Program-made: the position numbers and the translations under genes
Shown: in pieces, positions 43,657 to 53,883 of the stretch
Numbering within the stretch: position 1 is the stretch's first letter
How the letters are laid out: every line of letters starts with the position of its first letter
Assembly: GCA_040877545.1 (NCBI GenBank)
Contig: JBBDNN010000106.1
Location: 133,538-197,537 of the forward strand
Direction of reading: 5' to 3'
DNA length: 64,000 nt
DNA from: Gracilimonas sp040877545
GTDB taxonomy: Bacteria; Bacteroidota; Rhodothermia; Balneolales; Balneolaceae
The notes under the pieces: generated by a model
The model's database searches: none
What the model was told of the DNA's origin: nothing
The model's input: only the letters and a program-made list of their open reading frames with translations

Positions 43657-46494
43657 ATGATGCGTTTTTCTTTCATTTTGTTAATTTTTCTAATGACCGG
43701 CTTTCTGGATGGTATTGCCCAGATTAGCTTTCAGATTAGCAATTACAGCATCAATGAACCAAGAGCCGGAAATCAGAATTGGGATATCTCAACCGATGAT
43801 AGTCAGCGTATTTTCGTAGCTAACAACAATGGACTTCTAATACATGAGAATACAGATTTTCATCTTTATGAGTTACCAGAGCGTAACATTTTCAGATCGG
43901 TTGCTTACATAAATGATAGAATATTTACCGGTTCATTCGAAGAGTTTGGCTATTGGGAAAAAGATGATAGCGATGAGCTTATTTATCACTCATTAGTGCC
44001 CTTACTTGAAAACTCTGACATGAACAATGATGAAATCTGGAAAATCATTGAACATGACGGAAAGGTTTATTTCCACAGCTTCGGATCTGTTTACTGCTAT
44101 GATCAAGAGGAAGTTTACCGGATTGAAATACCTGGCTCACTAATGTTTCCACACAAAGTAGGAGAGGAAATATTTATTCAAAAAATACAGGGTAGTTTAT
44201 ACCGGCTCCAAAATGGTGAATTTGTAAAAATGCCAGGAAGTAAATTTCTTCAAAATGAAGAAGTGAAATCAATAATTGATTTACCTGGTAACTCAAAGCT
44301 AATAGGCACTTCCAATGGCCTTTATACCTACAATGGCGAATCATTCAAAGAATGGCGGGGTGAGAAAAAAGATGAAGTAATTCGCAACAAAATCAACAAG
44401 ATGGTGCGGACCGAAGATAAAATAATTGTGGGCACTATTCTTAATGGCCTTTATATATATGATCTAAAAAATAAACTACTCAAGAATATTAATACCCAAA
44501 ATCAGCTTCAAAATAATACCATTTTGTCGCTGGCTGTAGATCAATTTGAAAATATTTGGGTGGGCATGGATAAAGGCCTCGATTATATAGCTTTCGATAG
44601 TCCCATTCATACTTATAGAGATGAGTTGAATGATATTGGCAGTATTTATGCAGCAGCATTATATGAGAACGAGCTTTATGTGGGCACTAATCAGGGAATT
44701 TACTGGTATAAACGTGATAATCAGGGAAATTTCTATGACAAGACCTTAATTCCCGATTCCCAGGGTCAAGTATGGTTCATTAATGAATTTGACGGCTTAT
44801 TGTATAGCGGCCTCAACGATGGTACTTATTTAATAGAGGATAAGGAATTAAAAATTGTGGGAGACGTGCATGGCGGTTACACCCTTAAACCTTATCCTAA
44901 CAATCAAAATATTCTGCTGCAAAGTACTTACAGTGACTTTGTTGTTTACCAAAAAAATTCAAACATCTGGGAACAGGCTTATTCCATGACTGGATTTTCA
45001 TCTCCAGCCCGGTTCATGGAATTTGATCATATGGGTAATATTTGGTTAGGCCATACGGTAAAAGGCATATTCCAACTACAACCAAACATACAGTTCGACA
45101 AAATTGAGCATGTTCGAAAAATCAGCGCTTCCGAGGGTTTAACACAAAACACAAACAAAGTGTTTAAACTGGGTAACCGGATTATGACTTCCTTTGCAGA
45201 TACATTATATCAATGGGATGCAATACATGAGCACTTTATACCATACACTAACCTGGATGAATTTTTCACTGAAAAAGGAACGGTTAGAAATATTTTACCT
45301 GCCGGGAACCAACGGTATTGGGTGGTAAAACGCTCAGAAATTAACCTGTTCGAAATTCACTTCAATTCTATACAGCTTCTTTATCGCATTTTACCTCAAA
45401 TGTATAACTATAATCTGGTGGAAGATTACGAAAACGTTATCCCTTTAAACGAAAACCTACATTTCTTTTGTCTTGACGACGGTTTTGCCATTCTTGATTT
45501 GAAATTAGCAAACCAGTCGAAATATCCTATCCCATCAGTTAACATCAGGTCTGTACTTGCAACTACCATTCACGGCGAATCTGTTGATGTGGATCCTGTT
45601 GCTTCAGCAGAAGAGAATCTATCCTACAGAAATAATACGCTGAAATTTAACTGGAGTACATCACAGGTTGCAGGAAACCTGGCCTTCTTTCAATATAAAC
45701 TGGATGGAATGGAAGCTTCCTGGAGTGATTGGACTTCCGAGACACAGGCAAATTATCTGCGCCTGCCTTCTGGCTCATATATTTTTCAAGTACGTTCAAT
45801 AGGGACGAATGGATTACTCTCTGAGGTGGCTGCCTTCCCATTCACAATAAAAAAGCCTTGGTATTTATCTAATGTAGCCAATGTGTTTTATTTACTTTTG
45901 ATCGCTTCTTTCGGCCTCATGATACGTCTTTACAACTCACGTAAGCGTTGGAAGGCGCTCGGAGTAGACCTGGAGCAAAAACATAAGAATATGTTGGCTG
46001 AGCGAGAAAAAGCTGAAAAAGAAATCATCAAGCTCAACAATGAAAAGTTACAGGCAGAAATATCACATAAATCTGCACAGCTAGCATCAAACACTATGGC
46101 AATGATGCGAAAAAATAATCTTCTGAATACAGTAAAAGATGAACTTCAAAAGCAGAAGCAAGAATTGGGTGCCCAACTGCCTAATAAATATTTTAAACAG
46201 CTTACCGAACTTATTGAAAAGGGAATCGAGAATGAAAATGAATGGGAGATTTTTGAACAGCTTTATAACGAAGCTCATGGTGACTTTTTCAAACGTCTTA
46301 AAAAAACTTACCCCCAGCTTACTCCAAGCGATCTGAGGTTGTGTGCCTATTTGCGTATGAATTTATCTTCTAAAGAAATTGCTCCTTTACTGAACATTTC
46401 GGTCCGCGGTGTGGAAGAGCGGCGGTATAGATTGCGCAAGCGCCTGGAGTTATCGACCGATACCAATCTTACGGAATTGATAATGACTTTTTAA
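43657..46494 (+). CDS. Beta-propeller / Y_Y_Y transmembrane transcriptional regulator with LuxR-type HTH
   Basis: The 945-residue protein has a signal peptide (GIAQ), a long propeller-type sensor region to about residue 620 (Reg_prop-like units such as ENIWVGMDKGLDYIAF), a Y_Y_Y domain (YKLDGMEASWSDW), one membrane helix (VANVFYLLLIASFGLMIRL), a cytoplasmic coiled coil (about 765-850) and a C-terminal LuxR-like HTH (LTPSDLRLCAYLRMN, SSKEIAPLLNISVRGVEERR). No histidine kinase or receiver domain is present, so it likely acts in one step from periplasmic ligand to DNA. It faces the GH3-GH144-Sus cluster and is its best local regulator candidate. Confidence 0.9.
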   Translation: MMRFSFILLIFLMTGFLDGIAQISFQISNYSINEPRAGNQNWDISTDDSQRIFVANNNGLLIHENTDFHLYELPERNIFRSVAYINDRIFTGSFEEFGYWEKDDSDELIYHSLVPLLENSDMNNDEIWKIIEHDGKVYFHSFGSVYCYDQEEVYRIEIPGSLMFPHKVGEEIFIQKIQGSLYRLQNGEFVKMPGSKFLQNEEVKSIIDLPGNSKLIGTSNGLYTYNGESFKEWRGEKKDEVIRNKINKMVRTEDKIIVGTILNGLYIYDLKNKLLKNINTQNQLQNNTILSLAVDQFENIWVGMDKGLDYIAFDSPIHTYRDELNDIGSIYAAALYENELYVGTNQGIYWYKRDNQGNFYDKTLIPDSQGQVWFINEFDGLLYSGLNDGTYLIEDKELKIVGDVHGGYTLKPYPNNQNILLQSTYSDFVVYQKNSNIWEQAYSMTGFSSPARFMEFDHMGNIWLGHTVKGIFQLQPNIQFDKIEHVRKISASEGLTQNTNKVFKLGNRIMTSFADTLYQWDAIHEHFIPYTNLDEFFTEKGTVRNILPAGNQRYWVVKRSEINLFEIHFNSIQLLYRILPQMYNYNLVEDYENVIPLNENLHFFCLDDGFAILDLKLANQSKYPIPSVNIRSVLATTIHGESVDVDPVASAEENLSYRNNTLKFNWSTSQVAGNLAFFQYKLDGMEASWSDWTSETQANYLRLPSGSYIFQVRSIGTNGLLSEVAAFPFTIKKPWYLSNVANVFYLLLIASFGLMIRLYNSRKRWKALGVDLEQKHKNMLAEREKAEKEIIKLNNEKLQAEISHKSAQLASNTMAMMRKNNLLNTVKDELQKQKQELGAQLPNKYFKQLTELIEKGIENENEWEIFEQLYNEAHGDFFKRLKKTYPQLTPSDLRLCAYLRMNLSSKEIAPLLNISVRGVEERRYRLRKRLELSTDTNLTELIMTF

Positions 46495-46595
46495 AATGGT
46501 CATACTTGGTCTTCAAACCCTGAATTTTGCCACTATTTTGGTAATCCAATTCGCATAGATACCTGACAGGATTGGAGGAAAATCTACATCTGAAA

Positions 46596-48827
46596 CTATT
46601 TCTCCAACACAAACTCTGCAGATTGTGTATCGCGGGAATTTCCACCTACATAGATCATAAATTCGCCTGGCTCTACTCCGAAGCTCATATCTTTTCTGTA
46701 AAAGGACAGTTCCTTGTCAGAAATGTAGAATTTCACTTCTTTAGATTCTCCGGGTTCTAAATTTATTTTTTTGAAGTTTTTTAGTTCCCGTACCGGGCGC
46801 GAAACTGAAGCAACTTTATCCTGCAAGTAAAGCTGAACCACCTCTTCTCCTTTATAATCACCGGTATTGCTTACTGTGATGGAAATTTCCAGGCTATCAT
46901 CCATAGTAATTGATTTCGAGGATAATGAAATTGGACTGTAATCAAAGGTTGTATAGCTAAGGCCGTAACCAAATACATAAAGCGGCTTATTGGGAGCATC
47001 CAGATATTTTGAAGTGTATTTGTTATCAGCATCAAAAGGCCGCCCGGTATTCAACATGTTATAATGGATTGGAATCTGGCCTACATTGTGCGGAAAAGTT
47101 ACCGGAAGTTTTCCTGAAGGATTGTAATCTCCAACTAAAACATCAGCGATAGCATCTCCTGCAGTCGTTCCTAAATACCAGGTTTCAAGTATTGCTGATA
47201 TATTTTCATCCAGCCAGTTAATGGTTAGCGGACGGCCATTCATGAGTACTGCAACAGTGGGTTTTCCTGTTTTATGAATTTCTTGAGCAAGTTCCTCCTG
47301 AACGCCTGGCAGATCAATATCGGTTCGGCTGGCAGCTTCCCCAGACATATTATAAGCTTCGCCCAGAGCCAGAATAACCAAATCGGCTCGTTGTGCAGCT
47401 TTAACTGCTTCGCTAAAACCCTTCCGGTTGTCACCTTCAATACCGGCACCTTCAGCATAAATAAAATTAACATCAGGCATTTTATTTTTCAGCCCTTCCA
47501 GTAAGGTTATCGATTTTGCCCAATCACCCGCCGCCGACCAGCTTCCAATTAAATCACGCTGATTATCTGCCATTGGTCCGATTACAGCAATAGTATTTAC
47601 TGATTCCTTTATCGGCAGAACTTTGCCTTCATTTTTCAACAGCACTATAGATTTCCGTGCCATATCGCGGGCAGCATTCAGGTTTTCGGGTTTCATGATT
47701 TCAGCCTCTTGTCGCTCTTCAGAGCTGTACCGGTATGGATCATCAAATAAACCCAATCGAAATTTTACCTTCAAAATATTGACCACTGCTTTATCAATTT
47801 GCGATTCACTTATTCTCCCTTCTTCAATCAAATCAGCGAGTGTTTCCTGGTAAAAACCATCCTGCATGCTCATATCCACTCCGGCATTCATCGCCAATTC
47901 GCTGGCGTGATGAGAATCCTTTGCTACGCCATGATAAAGCAACTCCATAATTGCGGTATAATCTGTAACTACAAATCCTTCGAAACCCCACTCCTCCCGC
48001 AGTATGTCCTGAAATAGATATTTATTTGCTGTAGCGGGAACTCCATTTAAATCATTAAAAGCGGTCATTACCGAAACAGCTCCCGCATCAAGGGCAGCTT
48101 TAAAAGGCGGCAGGTACACTTCGCGTAACATCCGTTCCGACATATCAACACTATGATAATCACGCCCCGCCTGAGCTGCCCCGTAGGCAACAAAATGTTT
48201 AGCGGTAGCTGCCAGAGTATGTAAATCCATTAAATCATCCCCCTGGAAACCTCTTACCCGTGCAGCGCCGATTTTTGATCCCAGGAATGCATCTTCCCCG
48301 CTACCTTCAACTATTCTTCCCCAGCGTGGATCTTTGGCAATATCCACCATGGGAGCAAAGGTCCAGTGAAGGCCCTCGGCAGCACCTTCACGGGCTGCAA
48401 CTTCCGCTGATAACTGAATCATATCCATATCCCAGCTCGAGGCTTCAGCAATTGGAACCGGAAAAATAGTGCGGTGGCCATGAATTATATCGTAGCCAAA
48501 CAGAAGCGGGATGCCTAACCTGCTTTCGTTCACAGCCATTTCCTGTAAATTGCGAGTATACTCTGCACCGTAAGCATTGAATATAGCCCCCACATTCCCC
48601 GACTGAACATCCTCAATATATTCTGTTCGCAAAAATGCGCCGGTTTGATCCATATCGCTGGTGTATAGCGTCAATTGCCCGATTTTTTCCTCCAAATTCA
48701 TCAATGCCAAAACTGAATCTGCTTTTTGGCTGATGGGATCATTAATCTTATCCCCGGGATTATATGCTCCGCATGCGTTAACAAGTAATGCAACAGCACT
48801 AAGTAGTATCAGGCTAAATTTTTTCAT
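46596..48827 (-). CDS. bglX: Glycoside hydrolase family 3 beta-glucosidase (BglX-like), lipoprotein
   Basis: The 743-residue protein has a lipobox VNAC and the full GH3 layout: TIM-barrel domain with nucleophile D289 in GFVVTDYT, the (alpha/beta)6 sandwich carrying the general acid/base region (EAYNMSGEAASRTDIDLPG), and a C-terminal fibronectin III-like domain ending FVLEK. BglX-type enzymes release glucose from beta-linked glucosides. Next to two GH144 genes it would be expected to split sophorose and short beta-1,2-glucooligosaccharides. It is the last gene of the minus-strand unit GH144-sulfatase-GH3, 52 bases after the sulfatase. Confidence 0.94.
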   Translation of the reverse strand: MKKFSLILLSAVALLVNACGAYNPGDKINDPISQKADSVLALMNLEEKIGQLTLYTSDMDQTGAFLRTEYIEDVQSGNVGAIFNAYGAEYTRNLQEMAVNESRLGIPLLFGYDIIHGHRTIFPVPIAEASSWDMDMIQLSAEVAAREGAAEGLHWTFAPMVDIAKDPRWGRIVEGSGEDAFLGSKIGAARVRGFQGDDLMDLHTLAATAKHFVAYGAAQAGRDYHSVDMSERMLREVYLPPFKAALDAGAVSVMTAFNDLNGVPATANKYLFQDILREEWGFEGFVVTDYTAIMELLYHGVAKDSHHASELAMNAGVDMSMQDGFYQETLADLIEEGRISESQIDKAVVNILKVKFRLGLFDDPYRYSSEERQEAEIMKPENLNAARDMARKSIVLLKNEGKVLPIKESVNTIAVIGPMADNQRDLIGSWSAAGDWAKSITLLEGLKNKMPDVNFIYAEGAGIEGDNRKGFSEAVKAAQRADLVILALGEAYNMSGEAASRTDIDLPGVQEELAQEIHKTGKPTVAVLMNGRPLTINWLDENISAILETWYLGTTAGDAIADVLVGDYNPSGKLPVTFPHNVGQIPIHYNMLNTGRPFDADNKYTSKYLDAPNKPLYVFGYGLSYTTFDYSPISLSSKSITMDDSLEISITVSNTGDYKGEEVVQLYLQDKVASVSRPVRELKNFKKINLEPGESKEVKFYISDKELSFYRKDMSFGVEPGEFMIYVGGNSRDTQSAEFVLEK

Positions 48828-48879
48828 TTATCTATTCGCTCCAGGTGTTAATATTGTTAATCAGCTTTTTATATAAAAT

Positions 48880-50343
48880 TTAATTTCCCTTAAGTTTTTC
48901 ATCGGCCTGCCATCCTGCACGGCGTAAAGGAATGTTCATTGCCCCTAATTCTTCCATTCTGTCGAATAATCGATTTCTCATTTCATTTCGCAAGTCGAGA
49001 TATTGAGGCACTTCAGCCAGATTGTATCGCTCATTTGGATCTGCTTCCAAGTCATATAATTCATCCCGATCCCACACACCGTGGTAAAAAATATATTTAT
49101 AGCGGTCGCCTCGTAATGAGAAAGTTGAGGGAGTATGAGGAAAGGCCGGTTCCCAATAGTATTCATATAAAAATTCCCGGTCGCGCGGATCATTTTCTCC
49201 TTTCAGCAACGGGGAGAAAGAAAGCCCATCCATTTCAATGGAACTCCCGGCATTGAAGAGATTAAGAACAGTGGGAGCTATGTCAATATTTCGAACCAAT
49301 TCCTCAATTTTTGTACCTGCATCAAGAAAACCGGGAGCCCAGGCTAATAATGGCACCCGGATAGATTCTTCGTAGGCATTTCGCTTGTCAATCAATCCAT
49401 GTTCTCCATGTAAAAAGCCATTGTCTCCCATATAAATAACCAGTGTATTTTCAGCCAATCCGGATTCTTCCAGATAATCCAGAACGCGCCCCACACTTTC
49501 ATCCAGTGCAAGTAAACTTTCAAGATAGCCACGGTAAAATTCATCAAAATCCAAATCGCCATGATAGGCATAATCCACACCGTGCCAACTGTAACGCTGT
49601 GATTTTACCCAATCGGGTTTCGTGCGATAATTGCGCTCGGTGTTATCCATTGTTTCGGGATATTCAATTTCAATATTATCATAATATCCAACATGACGTT
49701 CAGCGGCTTCAAATTCTGCATGAACAGCTTTATGAGACAGGTAGAGGAAAAAAGGCGCACTGCTTTCGGTTTGTTCTTTCAGCCAGTCAACCGCAAAATC
49801 AGTGAGAAGATCAGTCGTATAGCCTTCGTGCTCATCACGTTCTCCATCAACATTCAATGTAGGATTGAGATATACTCCCTGCCCTCTAAAACTGACCCAC
49901 CGATCCCATCCCGGCAGCGGATTGTCGTCCTCTTCTCCCATATGCCATTTGCCAATGTAGGCGGTTTCAATACCTTCTTGCTGCAGATCTTCATTAAAAA
50001 AGCGAGTGCCTTCAGGAATTGGACTGGTATTATCAACAACCTGATGATTGTGGGCATATTGGCCGGTTAAAATGGAAGCACGGCTTGGCGAACAAAGTGA
50101 TGTAGTAACAAATGCGTTTTGTAGATGAGTACCTTCGCCAGCCATTCGATCCAGGTTCGGAGTTTCAATATATGAGGGCGCATTTTCATGAAATCCCATA
50201 AAATCGTATCGGTGATCATCACTAAGTATAAAAATTACATTTTTTGGTGGGTTCGTTTGAGCTGTAATTGTTTTTTGAAAACCAGCCATAATCAGCATTA
50301 AAACTGCGGTTGTTACTAAGATTTGTTGTAATGGATGTTTCAT
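48880..50343 (-). CDS. Secreted sulfatase (type I, formylglycine-dependent)
   Basis: The 487-residue protein has a signal peptide ending TITAQ. The formylglycine motif C84-S-P-S-R lies in TTSLCSPSRASILTGQ and the metal-binding pair D42/D43 in FILSDDHRYDF; the C-terminal metal residues appear in VIYMGDNGFLHGEHG. It needs a maturase (FGE or anSME) encoded elsewhere. It should remove sulfate esters from a glycan. It lies between a GH144 and the GH3 gene (98 and 52 bases), so it belongs to the PUL, although plain beta-1,2-glucan has no sulfate. Iduronate-2-sulfatase-like relatives are common in marine PULs. Confidence 0.92.
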   Translation of the reverse strand: MKHPLQQILVTTAVLMLIMAGFQKTITAQTNPPKNVIFILSDDHRYDFMGFHENAPSYIETPNLDRMAGEGTHLQNAFVTTSLCSPSRASILTGQYAHNHQVVDNTSPIPEGTRFFNEDLQQEGIETAYIGKWHMGEEDDNPLPGWDRWVSFRGQGVYLNPTLNVDGERDEHEGYTTDLLTDFAVDWLKEQTESSAPFFLYLSHKAVHAEFEAAERHVGYYDNIEIEYPETMDNTERNYRTKPDWVKSQRYSWHGVDYAYHGDLDFDEFYRGYLESLLALDESVGRVLDYLEESGLAENTLVIYMGDNGFLHGEHGLIDKRNAYEESIRVPLLAWAPGFLDAGTKIEELVRNIDIAPTVLNLFNAGSSIEMDGLSFSPLLKGENDPRDREFLYEYYWEPAFPHTPSTFSLRGDRYKYIFYHGVWDRDELYDLEADPNERYNLAEVPQYLDLRNEMRNRLFDRMEELGAMNIPLRRAGWQADEKLKGN

Positions 50344-50441
50344 AATTCAAAGATGATTTTATGATCCTGGTAATTAATCTCATTCCTGAGGATGGCAGAA
50401 TTCAAGAAAAATTTTATGGATGCAATATCAGCCATGATAAA

Positions 50442-52490
50442 TTACTCCCCGGTTGTAAATCCCAGCCTGTCCAAAGCTGATTGAACTTCTGGTGCCGACA
50501 TAAATAAATCCCATAATAATTCAGACCTGTAATTCTCGATCATAATGATAATCGGGCCCTGATCTATGGCTAAATAGGAATTCGCCCACCAGCTTTCTGT
50601 TGGATTAAAAGCATCGTAAAATCCATATTCTCCCCAAAGTTTATCTCCCAAAACATAATAGAAATGGTGGATTGCCTCCATGGATTCTTCCGGGGTATAT
50701 GGAATGGAAGAAATGGCGGCTGTGGGAGTTATAGTACCATTATCACGAGTGGGTTCATGAGCGAGATAACCTTCATAATTATCACTTGCAGTAAGCCCCC
50801 AGCTATCGGAACTATATCCGACAAAATTATTTGGATTGATGATGTTATGCTCGCGATTTATAAGCGTGTGGCTGCGGTTCTGCTCCCAGTAATCAGCGTA
50901 GGTATCAGAGAGGTTTCGCGGATTGAGGCCGAGAAACGAATAGTGTGCAAAAAAGAGCGGGCCGCCATAATCGTACCCCAGGGGAAGTGTATGTCCATAA
51001 AAAGAATTTCCATTGCGGATACTTCCTGAAGATGCCCAGCCTTCGTGATACACTTCAGGGTCAATGGAATGATTTTCAGAGGAAGCTGCCAAAACATATA
51101 CAATTAAGGCTTCATTGTATCCTTTGATTTGCATATTCATTCTCCAGTCGTGATTGGGTGACCAATGCCAATACAACACATTTTGATCATTTTGTGTGTA
51201 CCAATCCCATTCTATAGTATCGAGTAAATGGTTGATGTCGCTAATAAGCGCTTGTTCTTCGGGAGTATTTTTATCCAAAAACTGCCTTACGGTTATAAGT
51301 CCCTGCGCCATAAAGGCCGTTTCTACCAAATCTCCGCCATCATCATATTGGCTAAAAGCTTGTGCCCTGCCCGTGGAGCCATTCAACCAATGCGACCAGG
51401 CTCCATGAAAACGATCAGCTGATTTCAGAAAATCCACTATTTTTTGAAATCGTTCTACCCCTTCGCTGCGGGCGATAAAATCCCGATGAATTCCCGTAAC
51501 AATAGCTTTCAGCCCAAAGCCGCTTCCACCAATGGTAACCGTCTCACCCGAAGTATTGCGCTCGCGGGCTAATCCGCTAACGGGATGAGCAAAATCCCAG
51601 AAATATTGAAAGGTGGCTTCCTGAACTTTATCCAGCAACTCCTTGTCACTGATTTCGGGAAATTTATACTCCGGGTTGATTCCGGTTTGAAAAACTGATT
51701 CAAAACCTTCGAACTCAAATCCGTTTTCTGATTTCAGATTTGTGCTAATATTTACCGCATAGTGCCGGTAGTAATCCAGTGGCTGCGAATTCGTTATGGT
51801 TACCGTTTTATCATCATTTGAAAGAGAAAATCCGGCAGAAATGGAGGGTAAGATATTAAAATAACTTTGGTAATCATTTTCATTCAATGATTCCGAAAAA
51901 GTAAATTCCATGCTGATAGTATCGTATGTAATATCCCGGACATCTTGCGAAGCTGTTAAATCATGGTTATTAACAGAAGCTGAAATCAATTCTACTTCGC
52001 CTGATTCTGTTTGAAAACTATAGACAACGCCGGGAAATTCTGCACCCTGTGATGATTGCATTTCATTCTTTATCTCAAGCCGGTAATCTGTATCCCACTC
52101 GAAATCATCTTCAGCTTGTATAAGAATAAATCGGGCATCATTTTCAAAATTATAAACAAGCGGGACTTCTCTGTGTTCATCGCTTTCAGTTATATTGATA
52201 TTATTTCGTGCGGATTGAGTATCTGCCGGAGAAGAAAATTCAATTCGAAATGTTGCAGTAACCGAAATTTCAGAATTAGTTTGTGTTGAATTCATTGTTA
52301 TATCATCTGCCGATATCTTTTGCAATTGAAATACATCTGCATCCTGATTTGTGCCTCCTTGTTTGCAAGAGGTTAACATCAAGAATACCAGCAGGTTTTT
52401 TAGAAAGCATCGAAAGATTATAAAACTGTTAGATTTGTTAATAAATCGATATTTAATCAGAAAATTTTTACTGTACATACTTCTTTCCAA
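50442..52490 (-). CDS. GH144-type endo-beta-1,2-glucanase-like lipoprotein with N-terminal Ig-like domains
   Basis: The frame gives 682 residues; the true start may be the ATG four codons in (MYSKNF). The lipobox is MLTSC. Two Ig-like (Big_5-type) domains cover about residues 55-285, each with the EFTFSESLNENDY-like pattern. The glycoamylase/GH144 domain fills the rest (TFQYFWDFAHPVSGLARERN, NMQIKGYNEALIVYVLAAS, SWGLTASDN, YLAIDQGPIIIMIENY). Compared with the other GH144 of the locus it has GGDLVETAFMAQGL where that one has VELSTIDTALLMAGIL. Surface attachment and Ig domains suggest it meets the polymer outside the cell. First gene of the second PUL unit. Confidence 0.85.
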   Translation of the reverse strand: MERSMYSKNFLIKYRFINKSNSFIIFRCFLKNLLVFLMLTSCKQGGTNQDADVFQLQKISADDITMNSTQTNSEISVTATFRIEFSSPADTQSARNNINITESDEHREVPLVYNFENDARFILIQAEDDFEWDTDYRLEIKNEMQSSQGAEFPGVVYSFQTESGEVELISASVNNHDLTASQDVRDITYDTISMEFTFSESLNENDYQSYFNILPSISAGFSLSNDDKTVTITNSQPLDYYRHYAVNISTNLKSENGFEFEGFESVFQTGINPEYKFPEISDKELLDKVQEATFQYFWDFAHPVSGLARERNTSGETVTIGGSGFGLKAIVTGIHRDFIARSEGVERFQKIVDFLKSADRFHGAWSHWLNGSTGRAQAFSQYDDGGDLVETAFMAQGLITVRQFLDKNTPEEQALISDINHLLDTIEWDWYTQNDQNVLYWHWSPNHDWRMNMQIKGYNEALIVYVLAASSENHSIDPEVYHEGWASSGSIRNGNSFYGHTLPLGYDYGGPLFFAHYSFLGLNPRNLSDTYADYWEQNRSHTLINREHNIINPNNFVGYSSDSWGLTASDNYEGYLAHEPTRDNGTITPTAAISSIPYTPEESMEAIHHFYYVLGDKLWGEYGFYDAFNPTESWWANSYLAIDQGPIIIMIENYRSELLWDLFMSAPEVQSALDRLGFTTGE

Positions 52491-52540
52491 ATAACCAGCA
52501 TTGTTCTGGCAAATTATAGGCTTTCACAGTTTATATAAAA

Positions 52541-52570
52541 AAGGGAAGGTGATAATCCACACCTCCCCTG
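52541..52570 (-). terminator. Terminator of the GH144-SusC-SusD-LamG unit
   Basis: On the minus strand CAGGGGAGGT and ACCTTCCCTT pair with one internal mismatch (and a terminal one) around a 10-base loop and are followed by TTTTTT. It divides the cluster into two transcription units. Confidence 0.7.
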
Positions 52571-52586
52571 TTGCTACTTTATCAGA

Positions 52587-53846
52587 TTAGTTTTCTGATG
52601 CATACATCAATTGTATTTCAGTTTCGGTGAGTACCTGATGATAGATTTTCACATCATCAAGCTGCCCTTTGAAGTGGTTGGCTGTGGGAATATCGTAACC
52701 GCCCCAGGGTTCTTCATCCCACATGGTTCCTGCACGTGAATGTACAAAACCGAATGCTAATTCAGGATATACATCAGGCTCTTCTCCTCCATACGCCATT
52801 CCTATAACCATTCGTTCCTCGGCATCTTCCGGCCATAAGCTAAAATCATGTTCGATTCTAGGTTCGCCGTTAACATAAAGAGACCGGATTTTTTCCGGGC
52901 CGTTAAACAAATAGGTTACATGCATCCACGTATCTTTTGCCAGAGACTCAATATCTTCTTCATCATTTAAGGTAGTTCCTTGCCATCCGTCATTGTCTCT
53001 CGTCATGCCATCACCATTCCAGAATAGATCACCGCCTCCCCGAATAGTACCATCTGTGAGTTCAATAGAAGCAGGAATTTTCATCCAGCTATAATCGGCA
53101 GGAATTTCAAACTGAAACCCTAAATGGGCGGCAAGTCCCATTACAAAATGTCCGGCAGGATCTCCATTCTCGTTTACGTGACCTTCTGAGTTGGTTCTCA
53201 CCCAAAAACTGAGTGTGAATTCCTCCGCATTCATAAGATCATCACCATTAGGGATTTCAATAATACTGGTATTGCCATTGAAAGTAGCGGCCAGTCCGGC
53301 TTCATCATTACGGCTGGCAGTATAATCGATATCTATTTCTGCAGAAGCATCATAGTTTCCGACAATGTCATCAGGACTGTCTTCGAATGTCCAGTGAGCA
53401 ATTGCGCCGGAAGGTGTAAAAGTTCCTGCTGTTGAAAATGTACGGGAAGTTTCGCCCAGTGGCTGATCATCGCTGTTTAGCAGGCCACTTCTTAAATTGA
53501 GCTGGTAAAGTGTTCCGGCCGCAAGTACTTCTTCCGGCTGAAGGGTCAATGTTGTTCCATCCACTGAAATATCCAATGGGATATCCGCCTCATCATAATC
53601 CTGAACCAGGGTTATATTATTTGATGTGGCAGTTTCCTCATTAATATTAGAGTTGAAGGTGATTTCTATACCTGCATCAACCGGTACATTGTCGGGTGAA
53701 TCTGCAGAATTCAGATCAAGATCACCTACAGTCATAGAATCTATATTTAGATCCTGCGGCTCACTGTCATTATTACACGCCTGGAAAATAACAGCCATCA
53801 GTGTAAAGGCTGAAATAATCATTAGTATTGTATTTTTATTTTTCAT
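52587..53846 (-). CDS. LamG/concanavalin-like surface lipoprotein (SusE/F-position glycan-binding candidate)
   Basis: The 419-residue protein has a lipobox FQAC, one Ig-like Big_5 domain (about 35-140, with VDAGIEITFNSNINEETATS) and a LamG/Laminin_G_3 domain (about 150-415, with AHWTFEDSPDD, FTLSFWVRTNSE, THVTYLF-like WMHVTYLFNGPEK and GQLDDVKIYHQVLTETEI). It occupies the place after SusD where PULs encode a surface glycan-binding protein. A catalytic role is not indicated. Distance to susD is 37 bases. Confidence 0.88.
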   Translation of the reverse strand: MKNKNTILMIISAFTLMAVIFQACNNDSEPQDLNIDSMTVGDLDLNSADSPDNVPVDAGIEITFNSNINEETATSNNITLVQDYDEADIPLDISVDGTTLTLQPEEVLAAGTLYQLNLRSGLLNSDDQPLGETSRTFSTAGTFTPSGAIAHWTFEDSPDDIVGNYDASAEIDIDYTASRNDEAGLAATFNGNTSIIEIPNGDDLMNAEEFTLSFWVRTNSEGHVNENGDPAGHFVMGLAAHLGFQFEIPADYSWMKIPASIELTDGTIRGGGDLFWNGDGMTRDNDGWQGTTLNDEEDIESLAKDTWMHVTYLFNGPEKIRSLYVNGEPRIEHDFSLWPEDAEERMVIGMAYGGEEPDVYPELAFGFVHSRAGTMWDEEPWGGYDIPTANHFKGQLDDVKIYHQVLTETEIQLMYASEN

Positions 53847-53883
53847 GACTACCTGATTTGTTTTGAGTTTTACTTATTTAGTT

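Noticed and set aside
46495..46595. Possible terminator between the regulator and the convergent GH3 gene
   Set aside because: Only a 6-bp stem (TCCAAT/ATTGGA) with a 20-base loop and no T tract was found.
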